Origin: Streptomyces sp. NBC_00654
Lineage (GTDB): Bacteria > Actinomycetota > Actinomycetes > Streptomycetales > Streptomycetaceae
Direction of reading: 5' to 3'
Assembly: GCF_026341775.1 (NCBI RefSeq)
Contig: NZ_JAPEOB010000011.1
Location: forward strand, 1 to 25,537
DNA: 25,537 nt
This document shows, in pieces, positions 15,814 through 22,692 of the stretch; position 1 is the stretch's first letter, and the number at the start of each line of letters is the position of its first letter. The translations under genes and the position numbers were made by a program. The notes under the pieces are model-generated. The model was not told where the DNA came from and made no database searches. It worked only from the letters and a program-made list of their open reading frames with translations.

Positions 15814-16017
15814 TCAGCTGGCGGCGTCGCTGCTCGCCGACTGAACGGCCTTGCCCAGGCCGTCGCCGAACGCGTCGATCGCGCCTGAGATCGGCGAGGT
15901 GGCGAGCGCGTAGCCGCACACCAGGGCACACAGCAGGTGAATCACCCGGGCATCGGACAACCGCCAGCACACGACGGTCGCGATCCCGGCGAGGATGAAA
16001 AGCGGCACGCTGATCAC
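15814..16017 (-). CDS. Small two-helix membrane protein, 67 aa
   Basis: GTG 16017 has CTGGAGG 5 bases upstream. Residues 3-20 form one hydrophobic helix and about 28-46 a second, followed by a short amphipathic, Ser/Ala-rich tail. It contains two cysteines in or near the membrane part. Such small membrane proteins in transfer operons are usually called Spd-like. Its exact role is unknown. The next gene follows after stem-loop element C. Confidence 0.65.
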   Translation of the reverse strand: MISVPLFILAGIATVVCWRLSDARVIHLLCALVCGYALATSPISGAIDAFGDGLGKAVQSASSDAAS

Positions 16018-16036
16018 AGGGACCTCCAGGGTGGAA

Positions 16037-16120
16037 GGCCGGGCTGTCCGGCTCCCCTTCACCGCGAAGCGCCCCTCGCCGATGCCGGCGGGGGCGCTTC
16101 GCGGATCAGGCAACCGTCAG
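16037..16120 (-). ncRNA. Intercistronic stem-loop element, copy D
   Basis: The same flanks surround the longest stem: GCGAAGCGCCCC paired with GGGGCGCTTCGC, 12 bp. It is located between the 106-aa and 67-aa genes. Confidence 0.6.
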
Positions 16121-16126
16121 ACCGGA

Positions 16127-16447
16127 TCACCAGCCGTTGAGGACCGCCTCGTAATGCGGCCAGCCGAAGCGGGCGGCAGCCGCGAGCTCCCGGGACTCCC
16201 GGGCGCCGCGCGTCCAGATCCCGGCCGCGATGTCGTGCCCGGCGGCGGCCAGCCGGTCGGCCACGGCCTGCTGGTTCCCTGCCGACCACAGGTGGTCGGC
16301 GGCGAGGACCTGCATCTCCGCGTAGCTGTAGAGCGTCGGCGGGGGCGGGGTGATCTCGCCGAGCACGATGTAACTGTCGATGTCGGCAGCACACCAGACG
16401 ATCGGGTCGCCATGCTGGTCGCGGAACTGGTCGAGGGTGAGCGTCAT
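16127..16447 (-). CDS. Hypothetical protein, 106 aa
   Basis: This is a soluble protein with an acidic N-terminal half (MTLTLDQFRDQHGDPIVWC) and an Ala-rich helical second half. Residues 60-80 (ADRLAAAGHDIAAGIWTRG) look like a helix pair. No catalytic or metal motif is evident. The ATG has GAGGAG 8 bases upstream. Its position between the Cys-rich 63-aa gene and the first Spd-like gene suggests a plasmid-specific accessory role. I do not recognise the family. Confidence 0.65.
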   Translation of the reverse strand: MTLTLDQFRDQHGDPIVWCAADIDSYIVLGEITPPPPTLYSYAEMQVLAADHLWSAGNQQAVADRLAAAGHDIAAGIWTRGARESRELAAAARFGWPHYEAVLNGW

Positions 16448-16477
16448 CTCTGTGCTCCTCGCAGTGGTGTTGGGGGG

Positions 16478-16669
16478 TCAGCGGGTGCGCAGCTGGCGGT
16501 TGTAGGCGTCCTGAAGGACCGCGAGCTTCTGGTAGAGCGGGGCGCCGCCGGTGCAGCAAGCGCCGCCCTTGGTGCGGACCCAGGCCCGGCAGACCGGGCA
16601 GGCCGCGCAGTGTGCTTTCCAGAGGCCAGCGGCCCGGAGGTAGCGCTGGTAGAGCGTCGACGTCGCCAT
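16478..16669 (-). CDS. Small Cys-rich protein, 63 aa
   Basis: The protein has HCAACPVC at about residues 20-27 and a later CC pair, suggesting one zinc knuckle. The N-terminal half is basic and Tyr-rich. The ATG overlaps the WhiB-like stop as TGATG and lacks its own ribosome-binding site, so it depends on translation of the WhiB-like gene. It may bind nucleic acid or assist regulation; function unknown. Confidence 0.65.
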   Translation of the reverse strand: MATSTLYQRYLRAAGLWKAHCAACPVCRAWVRTKGGACCTGGAPLYQKLAVLQDAYNRQLRTR

Positions 16670-17310
16670 CAGGCGGCGCTGGCCGACCGCACCGGCCGCC
16701 GGAGCGGAACGACCCGGTTGTACTGGTCGGTCTCGTCCCGCTCCGGCCCCCGGGCGTCGTCGTCCTGGGTCATGTCGTCGGCGATCCCGGCGCGAAGGCC
16801 GGTGGTCCCCCATCCGGTCCGCGCACGGCGGGCGGTGCGGATCCGACGGATGCTCGCGGAAAGGGCGCGGAGCCGGAGGTGCTGCTCGTGCCGCCGCTGG
16901 TCGGTGTCGGGCGACCGCCCGGCCTGGGTCTGCAACTCGACGGACAGATCCTCGAGGAGTCGGCCCTCGGTGTCGCGGTCGCGGTCGACAGCGACGGCCA
17001 GGCGCACGGCCTGGTCGACGCGGACGGCAGCAAGCTCGGGCCCGGTCAGCCCGGCGCGTACCAGCTCGTCCACGTCAGCCTCGCCATCGCCGGAGCGGAG
17101 CGCGAGTTCTTCGCACGCGGCCCGGACCGGGCAGCCGATGCAAACACGCTGCGCGGCGGTGCGGCGGGTCTGCCAGTCGGCGTCCGGCTCGTCGTCGCCG
17201 CGGAACCACATCTCAAGGTCCGAGCTGGCGCAGCGGGCGCCGGCATCGACCACGGACTGGAGCACGGCCCGACGCGTGTGCCGGGCCTGAGTGGATGTCA
17301 TCCTGTTCAT
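16669..17310 (-). CDS. WhiB-like iron-sulfur regulator, first gene of the transfer operon
   Basis: The 213-aa product has four cysteines spaced as in WhiB proteins: Cys27, Cys57, Cys60 and Cys66, with CIGCPVRAAC matching the family. In WhiB proteins these bind a 4Fe-4S cluster and the protein works with sigma factors. The usual GVWGG turn is replaced by RAGLTGPEL near 85-93. A long Arg-rich tail follows (about 100-213), much longer than classic WhiB proteins of about 85-130 aa. I chose ATG 17310, with GAAGGG upstream; ATG 17301 is an alternative. It heads the minus-strand operon and may control transfer genes. Confidence 0.82.
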   Translation of the reverse strand: MNRMTSTQARHTRRAVLQSVVDAGARCASSDLEMWFRGDDEPDADWQTRRTAAQRVCIGCPVRAACEELALRSGDGEADVDELVRAGLTGPELAAVRVDQAVRLAVAVDRDRDTEGRLLEDLSVELQTQAGRSPDTDQRRHEQHLRLRALSASIRRIRTARRARTGWGTTGLRAGIADDMTQDDDARGPERDETDQYNRVVPLRRPVRSASAA

Positions 17311-17846
17311 GCGTGGGTGCCCTTCGATGGAGGGTGACCTGCGAAGAAGGGCCCTTGGGGAGGCAACCCCGGGGGTCCTTCGTGTTGGGGCCCTGGTGGC
17401 CCCCCGCGTGTCGCCGTCCAGCACGCGAGGTGCGGACGGCGGCCACGGGTAGCCCAGGGCTACGAAGTGGGTGTTGGCGCGGTACTCGGTTTCCCAGTTC
17501 CGGGTGCCAGATCTCGTGAGACGCGGACCGCGAGCCGTCCGGGAGATCCGTCCGGACGGGATATGGGCGGTGAAGGTTTGCCGCGTCGTTCTTTTGCGTC
17601 GCGAGGGTGTCCACCCTCCGCAGACCGTCAGTCACAGCTGACGCTGCGCCCGGCGGTCTCCGCGTGGACTGCCACCACCAGTGGTAATGGCGTCTCGCGA
17701 CGGTTCTCCACCACCCCGGCCGCGATGTAGTCACGGCCGGACTTCGGTGATGGATGCACTGTGGAGTTCTCAAACAACGGACGCTTCCTTCGAGCCCGTT
17801 TCACCGGGTCCCTCCGGGCGCAGCGGACGTGAATGACCAGCCGCTA
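17311..17846. other. Non-coding leader of the transfer operon
   Basis: I find no convincing gene in these 536 bases. The part near 17345-17405 is made of G- and C-runs that could fold into an attenuator-like structure in the minus-strand transcript. The stretch around 17752-17830 (starting ATGCACTGTGGAGTTC) reminds me of a sequence that recurs in Streptomyces genomes, but I cannot confirm it. Promoters for the operon should lie here. Confidence 0.45.
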
Positions 17847-17965
17847 CGCATCAAGCAGTTGATGCGCATTGACCAGACAATGCGTTCCGACGTGATGATG
17901 CTGACACCCCGGGGTGCCACCCGTCAAGCGAACGCGCGAACAGTTCGCATTGACTGGACAATATG
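17847..17965. promoter_or_regulatory. Divergent control region with several dyads, candidate GntR operators
   Basis: The dyads are CGCATCAA-GCAG-TTGATGCG at 17847-17866, GCATTG-ACCAGA-CAATGC at 17866-17883, CACCCC-GGGGTG at 17906-17917 and GCGAA-CAG-TTCGC at 17936-17948. The core GCATTGAC(C/T)(A/G)GACAAT is repeated at 17866 and 17947, 81 bp apart, and each copy contains a TTGAC that could serve as a -35. KorSA/TraR-type repressors of Streptomyces plasmids bind just upstream of their own gene, which fits. Confidence 0.5.
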
Positions 17966-17990
17966 GGGGTGAGGGGGGTACATATGACCT

Positions 17991-18779
17991 ATGAAGCCGA
18001 TCTACCAGCGCATCGCTGACGACCTGCGCGAGCAGATCTCCGATGGCACCCTGCCGCCGGGCAGCAGGCTGCCGACCGAAGCGGACCTACGCGAGAAGTA
18101 CGGCACCAGTGCCCGATCTACCGTCCGGCAGGGCCTATCTCTCTTGGTAAACGAAGGCTTGATCGTCCCTCAGCGCCCCAAGGGATACTTCGTACGAGAG
18201 ATCAGGCCGCTGGTCTACCGGCCGCAAAGCGAGTTTCGGCGCCGGCCGCCCGAAGTGGACATCTACACAGACCTCCTGGCAGCCGAAGGGGACGAGCGCC
18301 GTCCAGCCCAGGACATCGAGGTGTCGATCGTGGAGCCCAACATCACGGTCAGGACACGCCTACAGCTCAAGGACGAGCTGGTTGCCGTGCGTCGCCGCAC
18401 GCGCCGCCTCGATGGGGAGGCGTACAACATCAACGACTCCTATGCGCCGCTCTCCCTGGTTGAGGGCAGCGAGTGGATGACTCCTAGCGACGTTGCCCGG
18501 GGAACCAACCAGGTCCTAGCCGAGCTGGGGAAAGAACTCGTCAGAGCCTTGGACGAGATCTACGTGCGGATGCCGACGCCCGACGAGGTACGACGTCTAC
18601 AACTGGGCCCAGGCACGCCCGTTGCGGAGCACGTGGTCACCACGTACGCCGCAGACGACTCGCCGGTCCAGGTCACCATCAACGTGGTGCCAGGCGACCG
18701 ACACGTAATCGTGTACGAGCGTGTCAAGGATCCGCGAGACTTCGAGGAGCGCCCCCGCTCCGACTGGGGTGCCGAATGA
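17991..18779 (+). CDS. GntR/HutC-family transcriptional regulator (KorSA-like)
   Basis: The 262-aa protein has an N-terminal winged helix (residues 3-70: PIYQRIADDLREQI, then LPTEADLREKYGTSARSTVRQ and the GYFV wing) and a C-terminal UTRA ligand domain (about 90-250). That is the standard layout of HutC-type GntR regulators. On Streptomyces conjugative plasmids and ICEs, proteins of this class repress transfer genes and themselves. Its divergent position to the WhiB-led transfer operon supports that job. The ATG at 17991 follows GAGGGGGG by 12 bases; the ATG at 17984 is out of frame. It overlaps the acetyltransferase gene by four bases (ATGA). Confidence 0.92.
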   Translation: MKPIYQRIADDLREQISDGTLPPGSRLPTEADLREKYGTSARSTVRQGLSLLVNEGLIVPQRPKGYFVREIRPLVYRPQSEFRRRPPEVDIYTDLLAAEGDERRPAQDIEVSIVEPNITVRTRLQLKDELVAVRRRTRRLDGEAYNINDSYAPLSLVEGSEWMTPSDVARGTNQVLAELGKELVRALDEIYVRMPTPDEVRRLQLGPGTPVAEHVVTTYAADDSPVQVTINVVPGDRHVIVYERVKDPRDFEERPRSDWGAE

Positions 18780-19315
18780 TCATCACCCCTGCCGAAGAAG
18801 CAGATCTGCCGCGGCTGCTCAAATTCCGCAAGGACACATCCGTGTGGCTCGGAGCGCAGGGGATCGATCAGTGGTCGAAGCCTTTCCCTGCTGACCACAT
18901 TCTCGCCAGCATCCGCGCCGGGGAAGTATTCATGATCAAGGAATCTCCCATGCGTGATGCTGCGGCGACAGTCACTCTTGACGAGGATGCCGACGAGCGG
19001 CTCTGGACCGCCTCGGAGCGTGCGCAGCCTGCCCGCTACGTGCACAAGCTAACGGTCGATCGCGAGCACGCAGGAACTGGCTTGGGCGCGCGCATCCTCG
19101 ACTGGGCAGGTGACGAAGCAGCACGTGCGGGCGCCAAGTGGCTGCGGCTCGATGCATGGACGACCAATCCGCGTCTGCACGCCTATTACCGTCGCCAGGG
19201 GTTCGTCCACATCCGTACATCGCCTGACCCGGACGTGGTTTCTGGCTGGGTTGCTCAACGACCGGCCCGAGCCTCGTCTCACGGCCTGGTGGTCCCTGAC
19301 AGGATGACGTCATGA
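18776..19315 (+). CDS. GNAT-family N-acetyltransferase
   Basis: The 179-aa protein carries motif A of the acetyl-CoA-binding site, VDREHAGTGLGARIL (about residues 94-108), and a later WLRLDAWTTNPRLHAYYRRQGF segment typical of the C-terminal half of GNAT enzymes. It should transfer an acetyl group to an amine; the substrate cannot be told. It is translationally coupled to the GntR gene. GntR-GNAT pairs recur on Streptomyces elements and might adjust resistance or stability functions. A terminator follows after about 30 bases, closing a two-gene unit. Confidence 0.9.
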   Translation: MIITPAEEADLPRLLKFRKDTSVWLGAQGIDQWSKPFPADHILASIRAGEVFMIKESPMRDAAATVTLDEDADERLWTASERAQPARYVHKLTVDREHAGTGLGARILDWAGDEAARAGAKWLRLDAWTTNPRLHAYYRRQGFVHIRTSPDPDVVSGWVAQRPARASSHGLVVPDRMTS

Positions 19316-19345
19316 CGCACGTCGCCCGCCCCCCGTAACGCGGAC

Positions 19346-19380
19346 GAGCCGCCCCCTCCTGGCAGGGAGGGAAGCGGCTC
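19346..19380 (+). terminator. Terminator after the GntR-GNAT unit
   Basis: GAGCCGC pairs with GCGGCTC, and an inner C-rich/G-rich helix extends the stem around a GGC loop. There is no T-run. Confidence 0.7.
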
Positions 19381-19423
19381 CATTCGACTCGCAGTGGCCA
19401 TACCCACGCCTGAGTCGTTGTCC

Positions 19424-19471
19424 GGTGAGGTGACCTCGCCGGGGTGATACCCACGTATCCGCGTGGTCACC
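19424..19471. promoter_or_regulatory. Dyads upstream of the 315-aa gene, possible operator
   Basis: GGTGAGGT-GACCTCGCC (19424-19440) is nearly palindromic. It is followed by an interrupted dyad at 19443-19471 pairing GGTGA with TCACC and CCACG with CGTGG. They may bind the product of the downstream gene or another regulator. Confidence 0.4.
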
Positions 19472-19547
19472 TTCGCCAAGGGTACGCGGCGCGCCCTACC
19501 AAGCGCCACCACCCGAGGCCCATCCTGGTCACACCCGGATCACGGCT

Positions 19548-19563
19548 CCCCTAATCAGGGGAC
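19548..19563 (+). promoter_or_regulatory. Small hairpin covering the ribosome-binding site of the 315-aa gene
   Basis: CCCC-TAATCA-GGGG places the Shine-Dalgarno sequence (AGGGGAC, six bases before GTG 19570) in its 3' arm. This could damp translation of a replication gene. The stem is only four GC pairs. Confidence 0.35.
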
Positions 19564-19569
19564 AGTCCC

Positions 19570-20517
19570 GTGACCCAGCACACCCCGATCCCACCTGATG
19601 AGTGCAAATCCTGCGTCAAAGTGTTCGCGCAGCTCAGCGCGGCGACCGAGCGCCTGAGCAACGCTCAGCTGAGTGCCGCCGTCGCGCTGAAGGACCGTGC
19701 GCTACGCATTCACATCTCCTACCTCGTGCAGCACCGCCGGGTCGAAGACGACCGGCGAACGCCGGTCCCGGGCATGACCGTCGCCCCGGCCGCCGTCACA
19801 CCGGCAGAGGACATCTGGACCCCGTTGGACTGGGTCCTCACTGTCACCTGCCCGGACCGCACCTGTCGCCGCATCCTTGTCGTGCTGGCCCGTGAAGCTG
19901 ACGCGGCGTGGGGCGGACAGCTGAGTCTCCGTGAAATCGCGGAGCGCGCCGGATGCAGCGTCCGCACGGCCAGCACCCACCGCGCCCACCTCATCGACGC
20001 TGGTCTCCTCCGGGCCACCGTCACCGCCGTACACCGGCCCTCCGGGCACGTCGACCGCAGCGCCGACCGGTATCTGATCCTCTCCGGTCAAGTGGCGCCC
20101 GGCGCCTCGTGGGAAGAAGACGCAGCACGGGACGTGCTCGCCCGGATCCGGTGGTGGCAGGGAGGAGCCAGCGAAGAGCGGCAGCGCGCGGTATGGCGCA
20201 TCCTTCGCCGGATGCGCAACGGCTGGCCCGCGCACGAGCTGGTCGCCCGTACCGACATCGAGCCCGCCCGCACGGTGGTCTCACGGCTCCGGCTCCTCGA
20301 CAAGCTGCTGCCCGGATCCGACGAGCCGTACGTCATCCCAGCCCGCGAGGCCGCGACCGGCATCGCGGCCGGGCCGGTGTTCTGTGCCGCCGGGTGCGGC
20401 GCGCAGTTCCCGCACGTCGCTCAGGTCCGGCCCGGCACCGTCTGCCGGGACTGCCGCACCGAGACCGCCACCGCCCACTACGCCCAGGCCGCTGGGGCGT
20501 ACGGCACCGACTTCTGA
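19570..20517 (+). CDS. Winged-helix/zinc protein upstream of tpg: candidate replication initiator or Tap-like partner
   Basis: The 315-aa protein has a clear helix-turn-helix at about residues 118-148 (LSLREIAERAGCSVRTASTH) inside a winged-helix domain. A second helical domain at about 185-250 could be another winged helix (GWPAHELVARTDIEPARTV). A C-terminal zinc ribbon uses Cys272, Cys276, Cys292 and Cys295. Tandem winged helices are a known plan for iteron-binding initiators. The gene is directly upstream of tpg (14-base gap), the place of tap in many linear replicons, but it is far shorter than Tap (about 700 aa) and I see no similarity. No other replication gene is visible on the plasmid. 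The role is inferred from fold and context. Confidence 0.75.
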   Translation: MTQHTPIPPDECKSCVKVFAQLSAATERLSNAQLSAAVALKDRALRIHISYLVQHRRVEDDRRTPVPGMTVAPAAVTPAEDIWTPLDWVLTVTCPDRTCRRILVVLAREADAAWGGQLSLREIAERAGCSVRTASTHRAHLIDAGLLRATVTAVHRPSGHVDRSADRYLILSGQVAPGASWEEDAARDVLARIRWWQGGASEERQRAVWRILRRMRNGWPAHELVARTDIEPARTVVSRLRLLDKLLPGSDEPYVIPAREAATGIAAGPVFCAAGCGAQFPHVAQVRPGTVCRDCRTETATAHYAQAAGAYGTDF

Positions 20518-20531
20518 CGGGGGACCACATC

Positions 20532-21077
20532 ATGGGCAAGATCCTCGACGCGATACGTGCCCGGACCTGGACCCGGGCACTCCCGAAGAGCCCGAGCGCC
20601 CAACTCAACCTGGTGATGCGCGCGGAAAAGGGCAGCACCCGGGCGGTGGCTGCCCGGCTCGGCGTCTCCCAGCGGACCATCCAGCGCTGGGTCAAGGGCG
20701 AGCAGCAGCCATCGGCACGGATCGCCGGTCGCCTCCAGGAGGAGGCCGCCAAATCCCACCAGCCGCGCGTCACAGCACGCGCCCGGCGAGCAGCCGGCGC
20801 CGGAGGCATACGAGTGGAGACACGAGCCACCTTCGGTTTCCGTGCCGCCCCCGGAAGTACCGACGATGCCCGCCTGCGCCGTATCACCGACGACCTGCCG
20901 CGAGAGCTGGCCGGACGCCTGTGGGACGCAGCCGCGGCCGGTGACGAGTCCCAGTTGCAGCGCCTCGTAGGCGAAGGGCTCGGGCACGCCTACTTCCGCG
21001 ATGGCGGACGCCGCGCGGACGGACTCGACGTCGAGCTGACCGACATCGACTACATCGACCTGGACTGGAATCAGTAG
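20532..21077 (+). CDS. tpg: Telomere terminal protein Tpg
   Basis: This 181-aa protein matches the Streptomyces Tpg family in length (about 184 aa) and in pattern. The N-terminal part has a helix-turn-helix (residues 36-54, AVAARLGVSQRTIQRWVKG) and a basic stretch (WQPR-like HQPRVTARARR). A middle domain holds RATFGFRAAPGSTDDARLRRIT, and the C-terminus ends in YFRDGGRR and DVELTDIDYIDLD. Tpg is covalently bound to the 5' ends and primes end patching after replication. The priming Thr of the S. lividans protein (Thr114, from memory) should fall near Thr110 here; alignment is needed. The ATG has GGGGGACC upstream. It is probably cotranscribed with the 315-aa gene. Confidence 0.93.
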   Translation: MGKILDAIRARTWTRALPKSPSAQLNLVMRAEKGSTRAVAARLGVSQRTIQRWVKGEQQPSARIAGRLQEEAAKSHQPRVTARARRAAGAGGIRVETRATFGFRAAPGSTDDARLRRITDDLPRELAGRLWDAAAAGDESQLQRLVGEGLGHAYFRDGGRRADGLDVELTDIDYIDLDWNQ

Positions 21078-21134
21078 AGCAGCCGCGGCAGTCAAAGAGC
21101 GCGGCCTGAATCGGCGGACCTGCAAGATGGAGTC

Positions 21135-21812
21135 ATGAGCGACGAGATAGCCCAGGACCCCTGGGCTCAGCGTGTGTACATGACCTGGCTGGCGAGAGAT
21201 GCCCGCTACGCGCTGGAGGCATTGGAGAGGCTGATGACCCAGGCCCACCTCGATCCGATGCCTCCAGCGGCATGGTTCTACCTCGAAAGCTTCCTTGCCT
21301 TCACCGGCAAAGTCTCCAGGATGCTCCGGCCCGTCGAGCAGAAGAGCCATGGGCAGACCAACGAGGGCGTCCAGTGGCGGCTGAAGCGTGGCGCCTACCT
21401 GCGAAGCGTCCTTGGGATCGAGGACGCTTCGCCGTTGTGTGAGCGCGGTGTTCGCAACGCAAGCGAACACTTCGACGAGCGCCTGGATGAATGGGTCGTC
21501 CACCATCCCCGACCGACGCTCACTGATCTGGAATCCGGCACCGCGACGTTCCCCGCGCCTCCGATGCGGCTCATCAACGCACAGTCCTGGACCGTGGAGG
21601 TGGTCGACGTCGTGCTGGAACTGAAGCCCGTGGACCAGGAGCTCCGGCGGATCTTGGCCAGGATCGAGGAGCTTCAGCCACTGGCCGGGCTGCAGAATCC
21701 CGAAGCCGCGGCGATGCTGGGCAGCCTTTTCTCCGTTCCGCTCGTCTCGTTCAGTGCCCCGACGCAGCGCCCTGATGAAGACGTCACAGCAGGTGTGATG
21801 CCTGCCGAATGA
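21135..21812 (+). CDS. Hypothetical protein, 225 aa, beside the origin array
   Basis: This is a soluble, mostly helical protein. Residues 15-60 form Ala/Leu/Arg helices (MTWLARDARYALEALERL), a Trp/Phe segment (AAWFYLESFLAF) follows, and the C-terminal 60 residues are helical and end in a polar tail. No catalytic, zinc or DNA-binding motif stands out, and I do not recognise a family. The ATG has GGAG three bases upstream. It starts 57 bases after tpg and ends just before a strong palindromic terminator. It may belong to the replication transcript. A HEPN-like helical fold is conceivable but not supported by a clear RxxxxH motif. Confidence 0.75.
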   Translation: MSDEIAQDPWAQRVYMTWLARDARYALEALERLMTQAHLDPMPPAAWFYLESFLAFTGKVSRMLRPVEQKSHGQTNEGVQWRLKRGAYLRSVLGIEDASPLCERGVRNASEHFDERLDEWVVHHPRPTLTDLESGTATFPAPPMRLINAQSWTVEVVDVVLELKPVDQELRRILARIEELQPLAGLQNPEAAAMLGSLFSVPLVSFSAPTQRPDEDVTAGVMPAE

Positions 21813-21838
21813 GCACGGACTACCGATCCATTCCGCCC

Positions 21839-21866
21839 AAGGGCCCGTCCGTACGGACGGGCCCTT
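21839..21866 (+). terminator. Terminator after the 225-aa gene
   Basis: A perfect 28-bp palindrome, AAGGGCCCGTCCGT and its complement, 26 bases after the stop codon. It insulates the origin array from upstream transcription. Confidence 0.85.
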
Positions 21867-22215
21867 CCCTGTACGCCTGCACAGCAGCCTGAAAGCGGCA
21901 CGGGCAGGGATTCCCACCGGCATCCACCCCCAGGCGCTCTCAACGGCCTTGACAGCCGCCCAGGGTGACGAGACGCCAGGCCGCGAACCCCCAGCGGGAC
22001 CACAGGCGCCCACACACTCCGAAGTCCCGCCGCAGAGAGCCCGATTCACGGGCCGTCAGACCACCGCCCCCCAGCGGCAGCAGACTTACCGTCACCGCAC
22101 ACATGCAGTGATGCCCCCACCAGGCCACACGGCACCAGAGGCACGGCGGCACGGCCACCGGCATAGCGGCATCAACCACGTCAGTCACTCCCCGTGTTGT
22201 ACGGTTCGCGTTTCC
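21867..22215. other. Gene-free spacer between the replication genes and the origin array
   Basis: I see no plausible gene in about 350 bases. There is scattered CAC/CCAGG-rich sequence but no repeat as clear as those downstream. Near 22197-22210 TTGTACGG occurs before the first repeat of the array. Confidence 0.5.
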
Positions 22216-22532
22216 GCAGGTCAGACTGTAGATGCAATTTCCGTGCCGCATCACCCTCTGTCATAACCGCAGGTAGACGCCGAAGATGCAATTTCCGTGC
22301 CGCCAAGGCATACGTTCGATTCACCCTGTGGATAACCAGGTCACGAATGGAGCAATTCGGACACACGCCAGCACCGACCGGCACGAGAATTGCATCTACG
22401 GTGCACCCCTCCTGACCTGCGATGATGCCAATAGCCTGTGGATAACCAATTTGCCACATGCCGCCCAAAAACATGCGGTGACCTGCAACGATTTAGGCTT
22501 GAACCCCAAAACCGGCACGTCCATTGCATCTA
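22216..22532. other. Iteron and DnaA-box array, candidate replication origin next to the right telomere
   Basis: Four 20-bp iterons share TAGATGCAAT-N3-CGTGCCG: direct at 22229-22248 and 22283-22302 (first base A in the latter), inverted at 22379-22398 and 22513-22532. Two perfect DnaA boxes (TTATCCACA read on the minus strand) are at 22327-22335 and 22437-22445, same orientation, 110 bp apart. A third motif, GCAGGTCA or close variants, occurs at 22216, 22269 and 22336, and inverted at 22413 and 22479. The stretch is clearly less GC-rich than its surroundings and has no gene. This is the strongest origin-like signal on the plasmid. Confidence 0.75.
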
Positions 22533-22540
22533 CCCTTAGT

Positions 22541-22692
22541 AGGTAGCAGTTGAGCGAGCGGAGTCGAGCGGCGCCGCCGGCCGCGAAGCGGTCCGGCCTC
22601 TCGGGCGAAGCCCGAAGGCGCTGTTTGTAGCAAGCGTAGCGCGCTACAAACGATTGTACTGCGCGCAGCGCAGTACAGACCCGCTCCGCGGG
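22541..22692 (+). repeat. Right telomere
   Basis: Reading outward, the palindromes are CCGGCCGC-GAA-GCGGTCCGG (22577-22596), TCGGGC-GAA-GCCCGA (22601-22615), TTTGTAGC...GCTACAAA (22624-22650), GTACTGCGC-GCA-GCGCAGTAC (22656-22676) and finally CCCGCTCCGCGGG (22680-22692). The last is the exact complement of the archetypal 5'-terminal CCCGCGGAGCGGG. The plasmid end is therefore expected at about 22692. The internal palindromes differ from those of the left telomere, but both ends share the GCGCTGCGCGC core of palindrome II. Confidence 0.88.

Noticed and set aside
17754..17972. 72-codon frame upstream of the GntR gene
   Set aside because: It covers the promoter and operator dyads, lacks a ribosome-binding site and has no protein-like composition.
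20478..22049. 523-codon open frame, repeated at 23327-24898
   Set aside because: It is antisense to tpg and the 225-aa gene and runs through a strong terminator; no start signal.
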